From: Pseudomonadota bacterium
GTDB taxonomy: Bacteria; Pseudomonadota; Alphaproteobacteria; Micropepsales; Micropepsaceae
Direction: 5' to 3'
Assembly (NCBI GenBank): GCA_018241025.1
Contig: JAFEEQ010000004.1
Span: forward strand, 62,001-126,000
DNA: 64,000 bases
The position numbers were made by a program, and so were the translations under genes. Positions 26,377 through 35,013 of the stretch are shown piece by piece (within the stretch, counting starts at the first letter, position 1; every line of letters begins with the position of its first letter). The notes below the pieces were generated by a model, which did no database searches, was not told the origin of the DNA, and saw only the letters and a program-made list of their open reading frames with translations.

Positions 26377-28209
26377 TCAGGCCGGAACCGCGTCGAAGGC
26401 GATCGTCGTGCGCGCCACCTCTGACTCGAACACCCGCGTGCCATGCCACATGTAGGAGGGAAAGAGCACGAGGCGGCCCGCGACGGGCTGGATCGCGCGT
26501 TGCACCGGACGTGCGAGCGGCGTTTTGAAGCTCGGCTCGCCGAACTTGATCCAGCCCTGCTGCTTGCCGGGTGTCGCCGATTCCGGCGGCACGGCGACAT
26601 AGTAGCAGGAGCTGATCCAGCCGGCGGGATGGATGTGATTTGTGTGAAAACCTCTATCGCGCAAACGCGACGACCACGAACCTGTATAGCGGAAAGAGCC
26701 ACTGCGGCGTGACGACAGCGGATGAGAGCCATCGTCCGGCATGCGGGCGATATAGTCCGCCACTGCCGCATCGATCCGCTGTCGCAGCGCGGCGATCAAT
26801 GCATCATCGCCTTCGAACAGCGGATCCATGGTCTGTGTACCGTGGCGCAGGGTTTGGTCGAAATGTTCACGTGCATCGCCATGCAGGCGGTCGAGCGATG
26901 CATTGAGCGCCGCATTGAAGCTCGCCATATCGGCAAATCCTTCCGGCGGCTCCAGATCGAAGATCTGAATGTGCCGGCGGTAGTGCGCGAGTTGTTCCGC
27001 GCGCGGGTCGTTCGCTAGCCTGAGGGCGAGGTCTCGCACCGCCAGCGCTGCCTGTTCGTGCGGCTGTCCGGCGAGCGCAGCGTCCGTCAATGCCAGCGCG
27101 CGCGCAGCATCGCCGAGACGTACCAGCGTGCTCGCAAGATTGACCTGGGTCGGTACGGCGCCGGGATTGAGTTTCAGAGACTTCTCATATGCCGCAACGG
27201 CATCTTCGAGACGCCCGCGTTCCGCAAGCGCGATCGCCTGACCGTCCAGCGGCACCGGCCAGTCGGGCGCGGCTTTCGCCGCACGCGCGAAACAGTCCTC
27301 CGCTTCCTCGAATCGCTCGAGCCGGTTGAGGAACAGGCCCTTCGCGGCCAGCAGATCCGGCGCCTCCGGGATCTGCTTCAAGGCATCGTCATAGGAGCGC
27401 AGGAATTCGCCGTCGCGTCCCATGCGATAGAGCAACGCATTCAGCTCCTGATGCGACGCGAGATGGCGCGGATTGCGCTTCAGCGCCTCGCGATAGCTCG
27501 CGGCCGCTTCCTCCTGCCGGCCGAGATGCGACAGAGTATTGGCACGATTGCTATGTGCCGCCTGAAGATCGGGACTGCGCTTGAGCGCGGCGTCGAACTG
27601 CCCGAGCGCATCGGCATAGCGGCGCTGCAGCTTAAGCGCGACGCCCAGATTGTGTTCGAGCGCGGCACGCAGCTGCGGCTGGAGTTCCGACGTCAATGCC
27701 GCGCGCAAGAGGGTCTCGCTTTCAGCGGTGCGGCCGGATTGGTTCAGGATACCGCTGAGGCTGAGCGCAGCACTCGGCTCGTTCGGACGCAGCTTCAGGA
27801 TCGCGCGCAGGGTCCGTTCGGCGAACTCATTTTCGCCGAACGCGATCTGCGCCTCGGCGAGGACGAGCATCATGTCGGCATGGTTCGGCATGGCACGCGT
27901 GCCGGCGCGCAGCAGCGTAACCGCGTCCTGCACGCGACCGGTACCAAGCAGCATCTTGCCGAAATTGATGTAGACGTTCGGCTGGTTCGGACGAATGGCG
28001 AGCGAGCGGCGATAGAGCGCCTCGGCTTCTTCGTAGTGGCCCTGCGCGGCCCGGACGACGCCAAGCAGCTGAAGTCCGTCGGGGTCTCGTGTCCGGGTGG
28101 CGAGATAGGGCGCCAATGCCTGCTCGGCCTGTGCCCACTGGCCCTTCTGGAGGAAGCCTATGGCGCGCGCCAGAGGCGCGGCAATCTGGTTCTGTGGCGG
28201 ACGTTGCAT
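26377..28209 (-). CDS. TPR protein with C-terminal 2-oxoglutarate/Fe(II) oxygenase domain
   Basis: A 610-residue cytosolic protein. Residues from about 15 to 400 are consecutive tetratricopeptide repeats (repeated patterns such as LYRRSLAIRPNQPNVYINFG). The last 110 residues are a putative 2OG-Fe(II) oxygenase domain: HTNHIHPAGWISSCYYV supplies the first iron ligands and FPSYMWHGTRVFES the second histidine, with an arginine (ARTTIAFD) for 2-oxoglutarate. It is probably a protein hydroxylase with the TPR as docking surface; the target is unknown. Confidence 0.85.
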   Translation of the reverse strand: MQRPPQNQIAAPLARAIGFLQKGQWAQAEQALAPYLATRTRDPDGLQLLGVVRAAQGHYEEAEALYRRSLAIRPNQPNVYINFGKMLLGTGRVQDAVTLLRAGTRAMPNHADMMLVLAEAQIAFGENEFAERTLRAILKLRPNEPSAALSLSGILNQSGRTAESETLLRAALTSELQPQLRAALEHNLGVALKLQRRYADALGQFDAALKRSPDLQAAHSNRANTLSHLGRQEEAAASYREALKRNPRHLASHQELNALLYRMGRDGEFLRSYDDALKQIPEAPDLLAAKGLFLNRLERFEEAEDCFARAAKAAPDWPVPLDGQAIALAERGRLEDAVAAYEKSLKLNPGAVPTQVNLASTLVRLGDAARALALTDAALAGQPHEQAALAVRDLALRLANDPRAEQLAHYRRHIQIFDLEPPEGFADMASFNAALNASLDRLHGDAREHFDQTLRHGTQTMDPLFEGDDALIAALRQRIDAAVADYIARMPDDGSHPLSSRRSGSFRYTGSWSSRLRDRGFHTNHIHPAGWISSCYYVAVPPESATPGKQQGWIKFGEPSFKTPLARPVQRAIQPVAGRLVLFPSYMWHGTRVFESEVARTTIAFDAVPA

Positions 28210-28249
28210 GGGAGCAGTTTAGCCAATTTCGGGAGAAAATCCCCTGCCC

Positions 28250-28278
28250 TTGCGCGGGCTGGCGCCGCCACTTACGCT
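28250..28278 (+). promoter_or_regulatory. Candidate promoter for the MoxR gene
   Basis: TTGCGC (28250-28255) and TACGCT (28273-28278) lie 17 bases apart, which would start transcription near 28285, about 30 bases before the ATG at 28316. It lies in the gap between divergent genes. Confidence 0.4.
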
Positions 28279-28315
28279 TTCAGCCACGCTATTTCACAAA
28301 CGGAAGAGACCCCAG

Positions 28316-29173
28316 ATGGCTGCCCAGCGTTTCCAAGGAACGGACAAATACGTCGCGACGGACGACCTGCGGATCGCGGTCAATGCCGCGGTGGCCTTGG
28401 AGCGGCCGCTTCTCGTAAAGGGCGAGCCGGGCACCGGCAAGACCGAGCTGGCATTCCAGATCGCCGATGCGATGAAGGCACCGCTGATCACCTGGCACGT
28501 CAAATCGACCACCAAGGCGATCCAGGGGCTCTACGAATACGATGCGGTGACCCGCCTGCGCGACAGCCAGCTCGGCGGCGAGCGCGTGAAGGACGTCAAG
28601 AACTACATCAAGAAGGGCAAGCTCTGGGAAGCCTTCGAGCACAAGGGTCGCCCGGTGCTGCTGATCGACGAGATCGACAAGGCCGACATCGAATTCCCCA
28701 ACGACCTCCTGCTCGAGCTCGACCGCATGGAGTTCTTCGTCTACGAGACCGGCGAGACGATCAAGGCGGCGCAGCGCCCGATCATCATCATCACCTCGAA
28801 CAACGAGAAGGAACTGCCGGACGCCTTCCTGCGCCGCTGCTTCTTCCACTACATCAAGTTTCCCGAGCGCGAGACGATGCAGAAGATCATCGACGTGCAC
28901 TATCCGGACATCAAACAGAAGCTGGTGTCGGAAGCGCTCAACGTCTTCTACCAGATCCGCGACGTGCCGGGCCTGAAGAAGAAGCCCTCGACCTCCGAGC
29001 TGCTCGACTGGCTGAAGCTCCTCCTCAACGAGGACATTCCGCCGGAGGCGCTGAAGGAGAAGGACCCGACCAAGCTGATCCCGCCCCTGCACGGCGCCCT
29101 GCTCAAGAACGAGCAAGACGTGCACCTGTTCGAACGCCTAGCCTTCCTGGCGCGGCGCGAAAGCCGGAACTAA
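28316..29173 (+). CDS. MoxR-family AAA+ ATPase
   Basis: A 285-residue MoxR-type ATPase. Walker A is GEPGTGKT (36-43), Walker B VLLIDEIDKAD (about 114-124), and sensor segments IIITSNNEKELP and DAFLRRC follow. MoxR proteins act as chaperone-like remodelers with a VWA partner, for example in metal-cofactor insertion. A CoxE-type VWA gene is downstream at 30694; two secreted-protein genes lie between, an unusual interruption. ATG at 28316 was chosen because the family-conserved sequence starts there. Confidence 0.92.
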   Translation: MAAQRFQGTDKYVATDDLRIAVNAAVALERPLLVKGEPGTGKTELAFQIADAMKAPLITWHVKSTTKAIQGLYEYDAVTRLRDSQLGGERVKDVKNYIKKGKLWEAFEHKGRPVLLIDEIDKADIEFPNDLLLELDRMEFFVYETGETIKAAQRPIIIITSNNEKELPDAFLRRCFFHYIKFPERETMQKIIDVHYPDIKQKLVSEALNVFYQIRDVPGLKKKPSTSELLDWLKLLLNEDIPPEALKEKDPTKLIPPLHGALLKNEQDVHLFERLAFLARRESRN

Positions 29174-29179
29174 CCGCCC

Positions 29180-29920
29180 ATGTACGGGCGCGCGCTGGCT
29201 GCAGTTCTCCTGCTGCTTGCGGCGCAGCCCGTCGCGTTCGCCGCGCCCGACGGCGCGGTTCTGACGGGCGATGGGAGACCCGGCGTATTCGAGCGCGATG
29301 CCGAAGGCAGCATGCGCCATATCGCGAGCGGGCTGATCTGCTCGGCGGCAGTTCCGGGCTACGATCTGGAAGCTCCGGATGTCTGGTTCGATCCCTTGCC
29401 GAAGCCGCACCCGAACCGCCAGCCCGATGGCTGCCTGTATGATCGCATCGGATGCAAAATCTGCGCGGCTGCGCTCCTCCTCGCGGAGATGAAGGTCGAA
29501 TTCATCAAAGCGCCGGACGGCGCGACATTGGATTCCGTCTTTGCCAAGGTGCAGGCAGAGATTCTGGCCGCGCATCCCAATGCCGCCGTGGCACATCCCG
29601 CGCTGCATTTGGGCGAGCGCGACGACTATCGTGCCGCCGGATACGACATCTCCACGGGCGGCAATCCGTTCGGCAGCGGACCCTTCGCCGACCGTGAGAG
29701 CCCGCCCTATCACTGGGAGCTCATCGTTGGTCTGCGCCATGGCTGGATTGTCAAGGTTCTGGCCATGTATCCGCATGCGCCCTTCGCGATCGATAATCGC
29801 GATGCCATGCCGGAACTGAAATATCAGATCGAAGACATCCAGAGCGCCTATGTCGCCTACGCCCGGGCTATGGGGATGCAGATCAATCCGGCGTTCGCGC
29901 ATGCCGGTTCGGACGATTGA
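29180..29920 (+). CDS. Unknown secreted protein A of the MoxR-VWA locus
   Basis: A 246-residue protein with a signal peptide (hydrophobic 6-18, cleavage near AFA). No known domain is recognised. The mature part has MRHIASGLIC near residue 47 and, 30 residues later, GCLYDRIGC, then a C-terminal half with HWELIVGLRHGWIVKVLAMY. The segment HIASG-x-x-C and a later CLY also occur in the next gene, so the two are probably distant paralogs. It begins six bases after moxR and is likely co-transcribed. Confidence 0.75.
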   Translation: MYGRALAAVLLLLAAQPVAFAAPDGAVLTGDGRPGVFERDAEGSMRHIASGLICSAAVPGYDLEAPDVWFDPLPKPHPNRQPDGCLYDRIGCKICAAALLLAEMKVEFIKAPDGATLDSVFAKVQAEILAAHPNAAVAHPALHLGERDDYRAAGYDISTGGNPFGSGPFADRESPPYHWELIVGLRHGWIVKVLAMYPHAPFAIDNRDAMPELKYQIEDIQSAYVAYARAMGMQINPAFAHAGSDD

Positions 29921-29971
29921 TGCACGCCGCAGAGGCTTTCAAAAGCCGGCCGCAAGACCTAAATTGAGTCC

Positions 29972-30598
29972 ATGCGCTGGCCCATTCCGTTTTTCGCCGT
30001 CCTGCTGTCCTCGGTTTGCGCCGTCGCCCAGACGACCGATATCGATGCGTTCAAGGATGCCGGCAACAACGGCAAGCTGCACATTGCGTCCGGCTTCGTC
30101 TGTCCGCAGTACATCGAGCATTTCGAGCGCGATGCCTTCGGCGAGCGCGATCCCTCCGCGGGCGCCGATTATTGCCTTTATTCCGCGCGCGACGGCGTCT
30201 ACGGCACGATCACGCTGACGCCGCTGAAATCGGCCTACGACGCGAAAACGGCGCTGGCGGGCGAGTTCACCGAGCAGGAAGGCATCGGCGGCAAGGTCAT
30301 CGCCGAGAGCACCGTCGCCATAGGCGGCGGCGCGGCGCCGATCTCGGTCTATTCGCGCACCTATGAGACGGCGCATCTGGAGAACGATCACTACCGCATC
30401 CAGTTCGCCAGCGGCGCCATGGGCAATTGGGCGATCGAGGCGACCATCGAGTACTCCTCGCCCCGCGACGAGGACAAGCGCAAAATCTTTCTGAACGCGG
30501 TGTTCACCGAAGCCCTGGTCCACATCGCCAAGGCGCCGCCGCCGCAAGGCGTTGTCGTTCCGGCCGAACCGGCTCCGGCGTCCGTACCGGGCCGTTGA
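29972..30598 (+). CDS. Unknown secreted protein B of the MoxR-VWA locus
   Basis: A 208-residue exported protein (signal peptide to about residue 19, ending AVA-QT). The mature part has KLHIASGFVC and, 23 residues later, YCLYSARDG, matching protein A next door; HYRIQFASGAMGNWAIEATIEY parallels protein A's HWELIVGLRHGW. The end is proline/alanine-rich. No function is known. It lies between moxR and the VWA gene in the same direction. Confidence 0.75.
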   Translation: MRWPIPFFAVLLSSVCAVAQTTDIDAFKDAGNNGKLHIASGFVCPQYIEHFERDAFGERDPSAGADYCLYSARDGVYGTITLTPLKSAYDAKTALAGEFTEQEGIGGKVIAESTVAIGGGAAPISVYSRTYETAHLENDHYRIQFASGAMGNWAIEATIEYSSPRDEDKRKIFLNAVFTEALVHIAKAPPPQGVVVPAEPAPASVPGR

Positions 30599-30614
30599 CG
30601 CAGCCGGACGGCCC

Positions 30615-30646
30615 GGCCTCCCGGCACTTTGCCCTCCCCGGAGGCC
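30615..30646 (+). repeat. Inverted repeat between secreted protein B and the VWA gene
   Basis: GGCCTCC (30615-30621) and GGAGGCC (30640-30646) form a seven-base stem with an 18-base loop. It follows the stop of protein B and overlaps the proposed promoter of the VWA gene, so it may be a weak terminator or a regulator site. Confidence 0.35.
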
Positions 30647-30657
30647 CGCGCTAGACT
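30629..30657 (+). promoter_or_regulatory. Candidate promoter for the VWA gene
   Basis: TTGCCC (30629-30634) and TAGACT (30652-30657) have a 17-base spacer. A start near 30664 would leave a 30-base leader before the ATG at 30694. The VWA gene may thus be transcribed on its own as well as with moxR. Confidence 0.45.
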
Positions 30658-30693
30658 TTCCGGATCGCTATCGCCTGCCCGGGAAGGTTTCCC

Positions 30694-31869
30694 ATGTTCT
30701 TCCAGTTCTTCGACGAGCTTCGCGCCGCCCGCATCCCGGTGACGCTCAAGGAATATCTCGCGCTGATGCACGCTCTCGACGAGGGCGTGATCGACATGAA
30801 GATCGACGATTTCTACTACCTTGCCCGCACGGCGCTGGTGAAGGACGAGCGCAATCTCGACCGTTTCGACCAGGTCTTCGGCCATGTCTTCAAGGGCCTC
30901 GAAGGGCTCGACGGCTCGATCATCGCGCAGATCCCCGAGGAATGGCTGAAGGCGCTGACCGAGCGCTTCCTCTCCGACGAGGAGAAGAAGATGATCGAGA
31001 AGGCCGGAGGCTGGGACAAGCTGATGGAACAGCTGAAAGAACGCATCGAGGAACAGAAGAAGCGCCACGAGAAGGGCAACAAGGCGATCGGTACGGGCGG
31101 CACCTCGCCTTACGGCAACGGCGGCTATAACCCGGAAGGCGTGCGCATCGGCCAGGACAAGTCGCGCCACGGCCGCGCCATCAAGGTGTGGGACAAGCGC
31201 GAGTACAAAAACCTCGACGACTCGGTCGAGCTCGGCACGCGCAACATCAAGGTCGCACTGCGCCGGTTGCGCAAATGGGCGCGCCAGGGCGCCGAGACCG
31301 AACTCGACGTCGACGGCACGATCAAGGACACCGCGAACAAAGGCTATCTCGACCTGCGGCTAGTACCCGAGCGCCATAACACGGTGAAGGTGCTCTTGTT
31401 CTTCGATATCGGCGGCTCGATGGATGCGCATATCAAGCTCTGCGAGGAGCTGTTCAGCGCCGCCAAGACCGAGTTCAAGCACATGGATTTCTACTACTTC
31501 CACAACTGCCTCTATGAGAGCGTGTGGAAGGACAATCGCCGCCGGCACAACGAGAAGATCGACACCTGGGACGTGCTGCACAAATACCCGAAGGACTACA
31601 AGGTGATCTTCGTCGGCGACGCCACGATGAGCCCCTATGAAGTCACCTATCCGGGCGGCAGCGTTGAGCACTGGAACGAGGAGCCAGGCGCGATCTGGCT
31701 CGACCGCGTGACCCAGACCTTCGAGCATTGCGTATGGCTCAATCCCGTTGCCGAGAAGCACTGGGAATACACACCCTCGATCGGGCTGATGCAGCAGCTG
31801 TTCCAGAGCCGTATGTTCCCTCTGACGCTGGGCGGGCTCGACGGGGCGATGCGCGAGCTCAATCGCTGA
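30694..31869 (+). CDS. VWA domain protein, CoxE-like
   Basis: A 391-residue protein with a CoxE-type VWA domain in the C-terminal half. The metal-ion site begins FDIGGSMD (D238, G240, S242), where the first serine of the common DxSxS is glycine. The N-terminal half is helical and charged, with many Lys/Glu near residues 105-130. Such proteins pair with MoxR ATPases; moxR is upstream at 28316. ATG at 30694 has GGGAAGG six bases before it. The target complex is unknown. Confidence 0.9.
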   Translation: MFFQFFDELRAARIPVTLKEYLALMHALDEGVIDMKIDDFYYLARTALVKDERNLDRFDQVFGHVFKGLEGLDGSIIAQIPEEWLKALTERFLSDEEKKMIEKAGGWDKLMEQLKERIEEQKKRHEKGNKAIGTGGTSPYGNGGYNPEGVRIGQDKSRHGRAIKVWDKREYKNLDDSVELGTRNIKVALRRLRKWARQGAETELDVDGTIKDTANKGYLDLRLVPERHNTVKVLLFFDIGGSMDAHIKLCEELFSAAKTEFKHMDFYYFHNCLYESVWKDNRRRHNEKIDTWDVLHKYPKDYKVIFVGDATMSPYEVTYPGGSVEHWNEEPGAIWLDRVTQTFEHCVWLNPVAEKHWEYTPSIGLMQQLFQSRMFPLTLGGLDGAMRELNR

Positions 31870-31882
31870 TCGTTCGAACCGC

Positions 31883-32497
31883 ATGAAAAGCCTGTCGCCG
31901 GTGCAGCGCTGGCTGCTGGCCTTTGCCGCAACGGTGGTCGCCGTGGTGGTGTGCGACCTCTACATCGACCGCCCGATTGTGCAGGTCGCGAACCGGCTGC
32001 CGGCGCTTTATGATCCGGCAAGCCTGACGCTCAACGTCATCGAGTTGCTCGTGCCGCTCTTGATCGGTGCGGCGTTCGTGGCCGGCGTCCGGTCCGCCAT
32101 GGGGCGAACCATCGGCCACTGGGGCGAAGCCCTCATGCTTGCCGGATTCAGCATCGGCATCGCCGTCGTGCCGGTAGAAGCTATCCTGAAGCGCATATTC
32201 TGCCGCGTGCCGGTGAAGTTGTTCCTGAAGAGCGGCTCGTACGGCTTCTATCCGTTCCATGGCGGATTTGCCCTCGATTCCTTTCCCTCCGGTCACACGA
32301 CCTTTGTATCGGCCGGACTTCTGGTTCTCTGGATCGTTGAGCCGCGCTGGCGGGCGGCTTATGCAAGCGTTATCGCCATAACCGCGATCTGCCTGATCCT
32401 GGTGAACGGTCACTTCTTCGGCGATACCGTGGGCGGGCTGTTCGTTGGCGGAACGGCCGCGTGGACGACCGTAACACTGTGGAGGAAACGACAATGA
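31883..32497 (+). CDS. PAP2-family membrane phosphatase
   Basis: A 204-residue membrane protein of the PAP2 acid phosphatase group. Six hydrophobic segments are visible. The phosphatase motifs are LKRIFCRVP (motif 1), FPSGHTT (motif 2, with the catalytic His) and NGHFFGDTVGG (motif 3). Substrates may be phosphatidate, undecaprenyl diphosphate or a lipid-A phosphate. Its stop overlaps (ATGA) the following GNAT gene. Confidence 0.88.
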   Translation: MKSLSPVQRWLLAFAATVVAVVVCDLYIDRPIVQVANRLPALYDPASLTLNVIELLVPLLIGAAFVAGVRSAMGRTIGHWGEALMLAGFSIGIAVVPVEAILKRIFCRVPVKLFLKSGSYGFYPFHGGFALDSFPSGHTTFVSAGLLVLWIVEPRWRAAYASVIAITAICLILVNGHFFGDTVGGLFVGGTAAWTTVTLWRKRQ

Positions 32498-33099
32498 GCG
32501 CGCGAGATAGCGGCGCCACCGTGCGACTGGCGACCTGGCAAGACGCCGGCCCGCTGTCGGCAACACTGGCGAAGGCCTTCTTCGACGACCCGCTGACATC
32601 GCATCTCGTGCCCGATCCGGATAAGCGGCGCGCCGCTCTGCCTAGAATGTTCAAGCTCCTCTTCAAGCTGGGCGAACCTCACGGCGCCTGCTTCGTGACG
32701 AGCGGTTTCGAAGCCGTGACGCTATGGCGGCCACCGGAGCGCTGGCATGTTCATCTGTGGGACTACATCGTCAATGCGCCCGAGTTGCTGGGCATCTTCG
32801 GCGGCGGCGTGTTCAAGGTCGTGCGCACCCTGGACATGGTCGAGAAGAGCCATCCCGAAACTCCGCACTGGTATCTTCAGACCATCGGCACCGATCCGGA
32901 CAAGCAGGGAAAGGGCTTTGGCAGCCTGATCATGCGCCAGCAGCTTGCCGTCGCCGACAGCATGGGTATGCCGTGCTATCTCGAATCCAGCAAAGATACG
33001 AACATCCCGATCTACAAGAGCTTCGGCTTCGACGTGACCGGCGAGATCCGGATTCCGGACGGGCCGACGCTCTGGCCCATGTGGCGTGCGGCGCGGTGA
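32494..33099 (+). CDS. GNAT-family N-acetyltransferase
   Basis: A 201-residue acetyltransferase. The acetyl-CoA loop lies in QTIGTDPDKQGKGFGSLIM, and CYLESSKDTNIPIYKSFGF is the typical C-terminal motif of a subgroup acting on small molecules. ATG at 32494 has GGAGG eight bases upstream and overlaps the PAP2 stop. The substrate is not predictable. Confidence 0.87.
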   Translation: MSARDSGATVRLATWQDAGPLSATLAKAFFDDPLTSHLVPDPDKRRAALPRMFKLLFKLGEPHGACFVTSGFEAVTLWRPPERWHVHLWDYIVNAPELLGIFGGGVFKVVRTLDMVEKSHPETPHWYLQTIGTDPDKQGKGFGSLIMRQQLAVADSMGMPCYLESSKDTNIPIYKSFGFDVTGEIRIPDGPTLWPMWRAAR

Positions 33100-33221
33100 G
33101 TTTCCATGCCGGCCATCGGAACTGAGGCGGGCCGCGGTTCCGGCATGGAGGCGTCGCGTGGTCCAGGCTTGCGTTGGTGCCGGCTTCTTGGTCGGATCGT
33201 GAAATCGGACGGAGGACGCGC

Positions 33222-33845
33222 ATGATCAAGGTTCACCACCTCAACAATTCGCGCTCGCAGCGCATCCTCTGGCTGCTCGAAGAACTCGGCACGCCGTACG
33301 AGATCGTCCGTTATCAGCGGATGTCTCCGGTCCCCCTCGCGCCGCCGGAGCTCAAGAAGGTGCACCCGCTGGGAAAGTCGCCCGTGCTCGAGGATGGGAG
33401 CCGCGTCATCGCAGAATCCGGCGCGGAGGTCGAATATCTGATCGACACCTATGGCGGCGGTAAGTTCAAGCCGAAGCCGGGCAGCGACGACTACTGGCGA
33501 TACATCGAATGGATGCACTACGCCGAGGGCTCGGCGATGCTTCCCCTGCTGATGGCGCTCTACACCGGAATGCTGGGTGATGCCGCGGCGGCGCTGAAGC
33601 CCCGCGTCGACAGCGAGATCGCAAACAACCTGTCCTATATGGAAGCCGGGCTCGGCGGCCGCGCGTTTTTCGTCGGCGATGCCCTGACGGGTGCGGATAT
33701 CCAGCTTCTCTTCGTGCTCGAAGCCGCCGGTGCGCGCCTCGAGCCTCATCCCGGACTTGTGAAGTACCGCGCCGCTATGCAGGCTCGGCCGGCCTACCAG
33801 CGCGGAATTGAAAAAGGCGGCCCCTATCAATTGATGGGCCGCTGA
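33222..33845 (+). CDS. Glutathione S-transferase
   Basis: A 207-residue GST. The thioredoxin-like N-terminal domain has NNSRSQRILWLLEELG at the active site and ESGAEVEYLIDTYGG for glutathione binding; the C-terminal helical domain follows from about residue 85. Ser/Tyr/Asn near residues 8-11 could be the catalytic residue. ATG at 33222 has GGAGG six bases upstream. A VOC-family gene follows four bases after the stop, a plausible detoxification pair. Confidence 0.9.
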   Translation: MIKVHHLNNSRSQRILWLLEELGTPYEIVRYQRMSPVPLAPPELKKVHPLGKSPVLEDGSRVIAESGAEVEYLIDTYGGGKFKPKPGSDDYWRYIEWMHYAEGSAMLPLLMALYTGMLGDAAAALKPRVDSEIANNLSYMEAGLGGRAFFVGDALTGADIQLLFVLEAAGARLEPHPGLVKYRAAMQARPAYQRGIEKGGPYQLMGR

Positions 33846-33849
33846 TCGG

Positions 33850-34224
33850 ATGATCGATCACATTTCGGTGGCCGTCTCCGACCTGGATCGAAGCATCGCA
33901 TTCTACGAGGCGGCTTTTGCACCCCTTGGACTGACGCGGCTTGTATCCCGGGAAGCAACGGCCGGGTTCGGCAAGACCTATCCGGAATTCTGGATCAATC
34001 TACGCGCTGGGCTCGCGCCACAGCCGGAATCGACGGGCATCCATATTTGCCTGCGCACGCGCGGCGAGGACGCGGTGAAGGCGTTTCATGCCGCTGCGCT
34101 CGCGCATGGCGGGGCAGATGCAGGCGCGCCCGGACCGCGTCAGGCCGCGATGACCACTTATTACGGGGCCTTCGTTTTCGACCCCGACGGCAACAAGATT
34201 GAAGCCGTTACCTTCCCGGCTTAG
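33850..34224 (+). CDS. VOC-family (glyoxalase/dioxygenase fold) protein
   Basis: A 124-residue protein of the vicinal-oxygen-chelate superfamily. It starts [20 protein letters not shown] and ends [17 protein letters not shown], the two halves of the betaalphabetabetabeta pattern with likely metal ligands H4 and the C-terminal E. Glyoxalase-like or resistance roles are both possible. It ends four bases into the pstB end, tail to tail. Confidence 0.87.
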   Translation: MIDHISVAVSDLDRSIAFYEAAFAPLGLTRLVSREATAGFGKTYPEFWINLRAGLAPQPESTGIHICLRTRGEDAVKAFHAAALAHGGADAGAPGPRQAAMTTYYGAFVFDPDGNKIEAVTFPA

Positions 34225-35009
34225 CCGAAGCGGCCGGTGATGTACTGCTCGGTCTGCTTCTTCTCAGGCGCAGTAAAGATACGCTCGGTCGGGCCGAACT
34301 CCACCATCTCGCCCAGATACATGAAGGCGGTGTAGTCGCTGGCGCGGCTCGCCTGCTGCATGTTGTGGGTCACAATGACGATCGTGTAGTCTGACGATAG
34401 CTCGTCGATCAGCTCTTCGATCTTGGCTGTCGAGATCGGATCGAGCGCCGAGCACGGCTCGTCGAGCAGGATCACTTCGGGGCGCGTAGCCACCGTGCGC
34501 GCGATGCACAGGCGCTGCTGCTGTCCACCCGAGAGCGACAATCCGGAATTCTTCAGCTTGTCCTTGACCTCGGTCCAGAGCGCCGCGCGCTGCAGCGCGT
34601 CTTCGATGCGGCCGTCGAGCTCCGACTTCGGCATGCGCTCATAGAGCTTAATGCCGAATGCGATGTTGTCGTAGATCGTCATCGGGAACGGCGTCGGCTT
34701 CTGGAACACCATGCCGACGCGGCTGCGCAGCAAATTCGTGTCGAGCTTGGACGACAAGATGTTTTCGCCGTCGAGCATCACTTCGCCCTCGGCACGCTGG
34801 TTCGGATAGAGCTCGTATATCCGGTTCAGGATTCGCAGCAGCGTGGACTTGCCGCAGCCGGACGGGCCGATGAAGGCCGTCACCTTGCGATCGTAAAGCG
34901 GAACGTTGACGTTCTTCAGGCCTTTGAAGGAGCCGTAATAAAAGCTCAGGTCGCGGATATCGACCTTGATTTTCTCGGCCGATGTGGTCGGGGCGCCGTT
35001 CGCGTCCAT
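34221..35009 (-). CDS. pstB: Phosphate ABC transporter ATP-binding protein
   Basis: A 262-residue ABC ATPase of the high-affinity phosphate importer. Walker A is GPSGCGKST (about 52-60), the signature is [13 protein letters not shown], and Walker B is [13 protein letters not shown], the sequence typical of PstB. It is the last gene of pstC-pstA-pstB on the minus strand. No phoU follows; the next gene is the convergent VOC gene. Confidence 0.96.
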   Translation of the reverse strand: MDANGAPTTSAEKIKVDIRDLSFYYGSFKGLKNVNVPLYDRKVTAFIGPSGCGKSTLLRILNRIYELYPNQRAEGEVMLDGENILSSKLDTNLLRSRVGMVFQKPTPFPMTIYDNIAFGIKLYERMPKSELDGRIEDALQRAALWTEVKDKLKNSGLSLSGGQQQRLCIARTVATRPEVILLDEPCSALDPISTAKIEELIDELSSDYTIVIVTHNMQQASRASDYTAFMYLGEMVEFGPTERIFTAPEKKQTEQYITGRFG

Positions 35010-35013
35010 AGTC

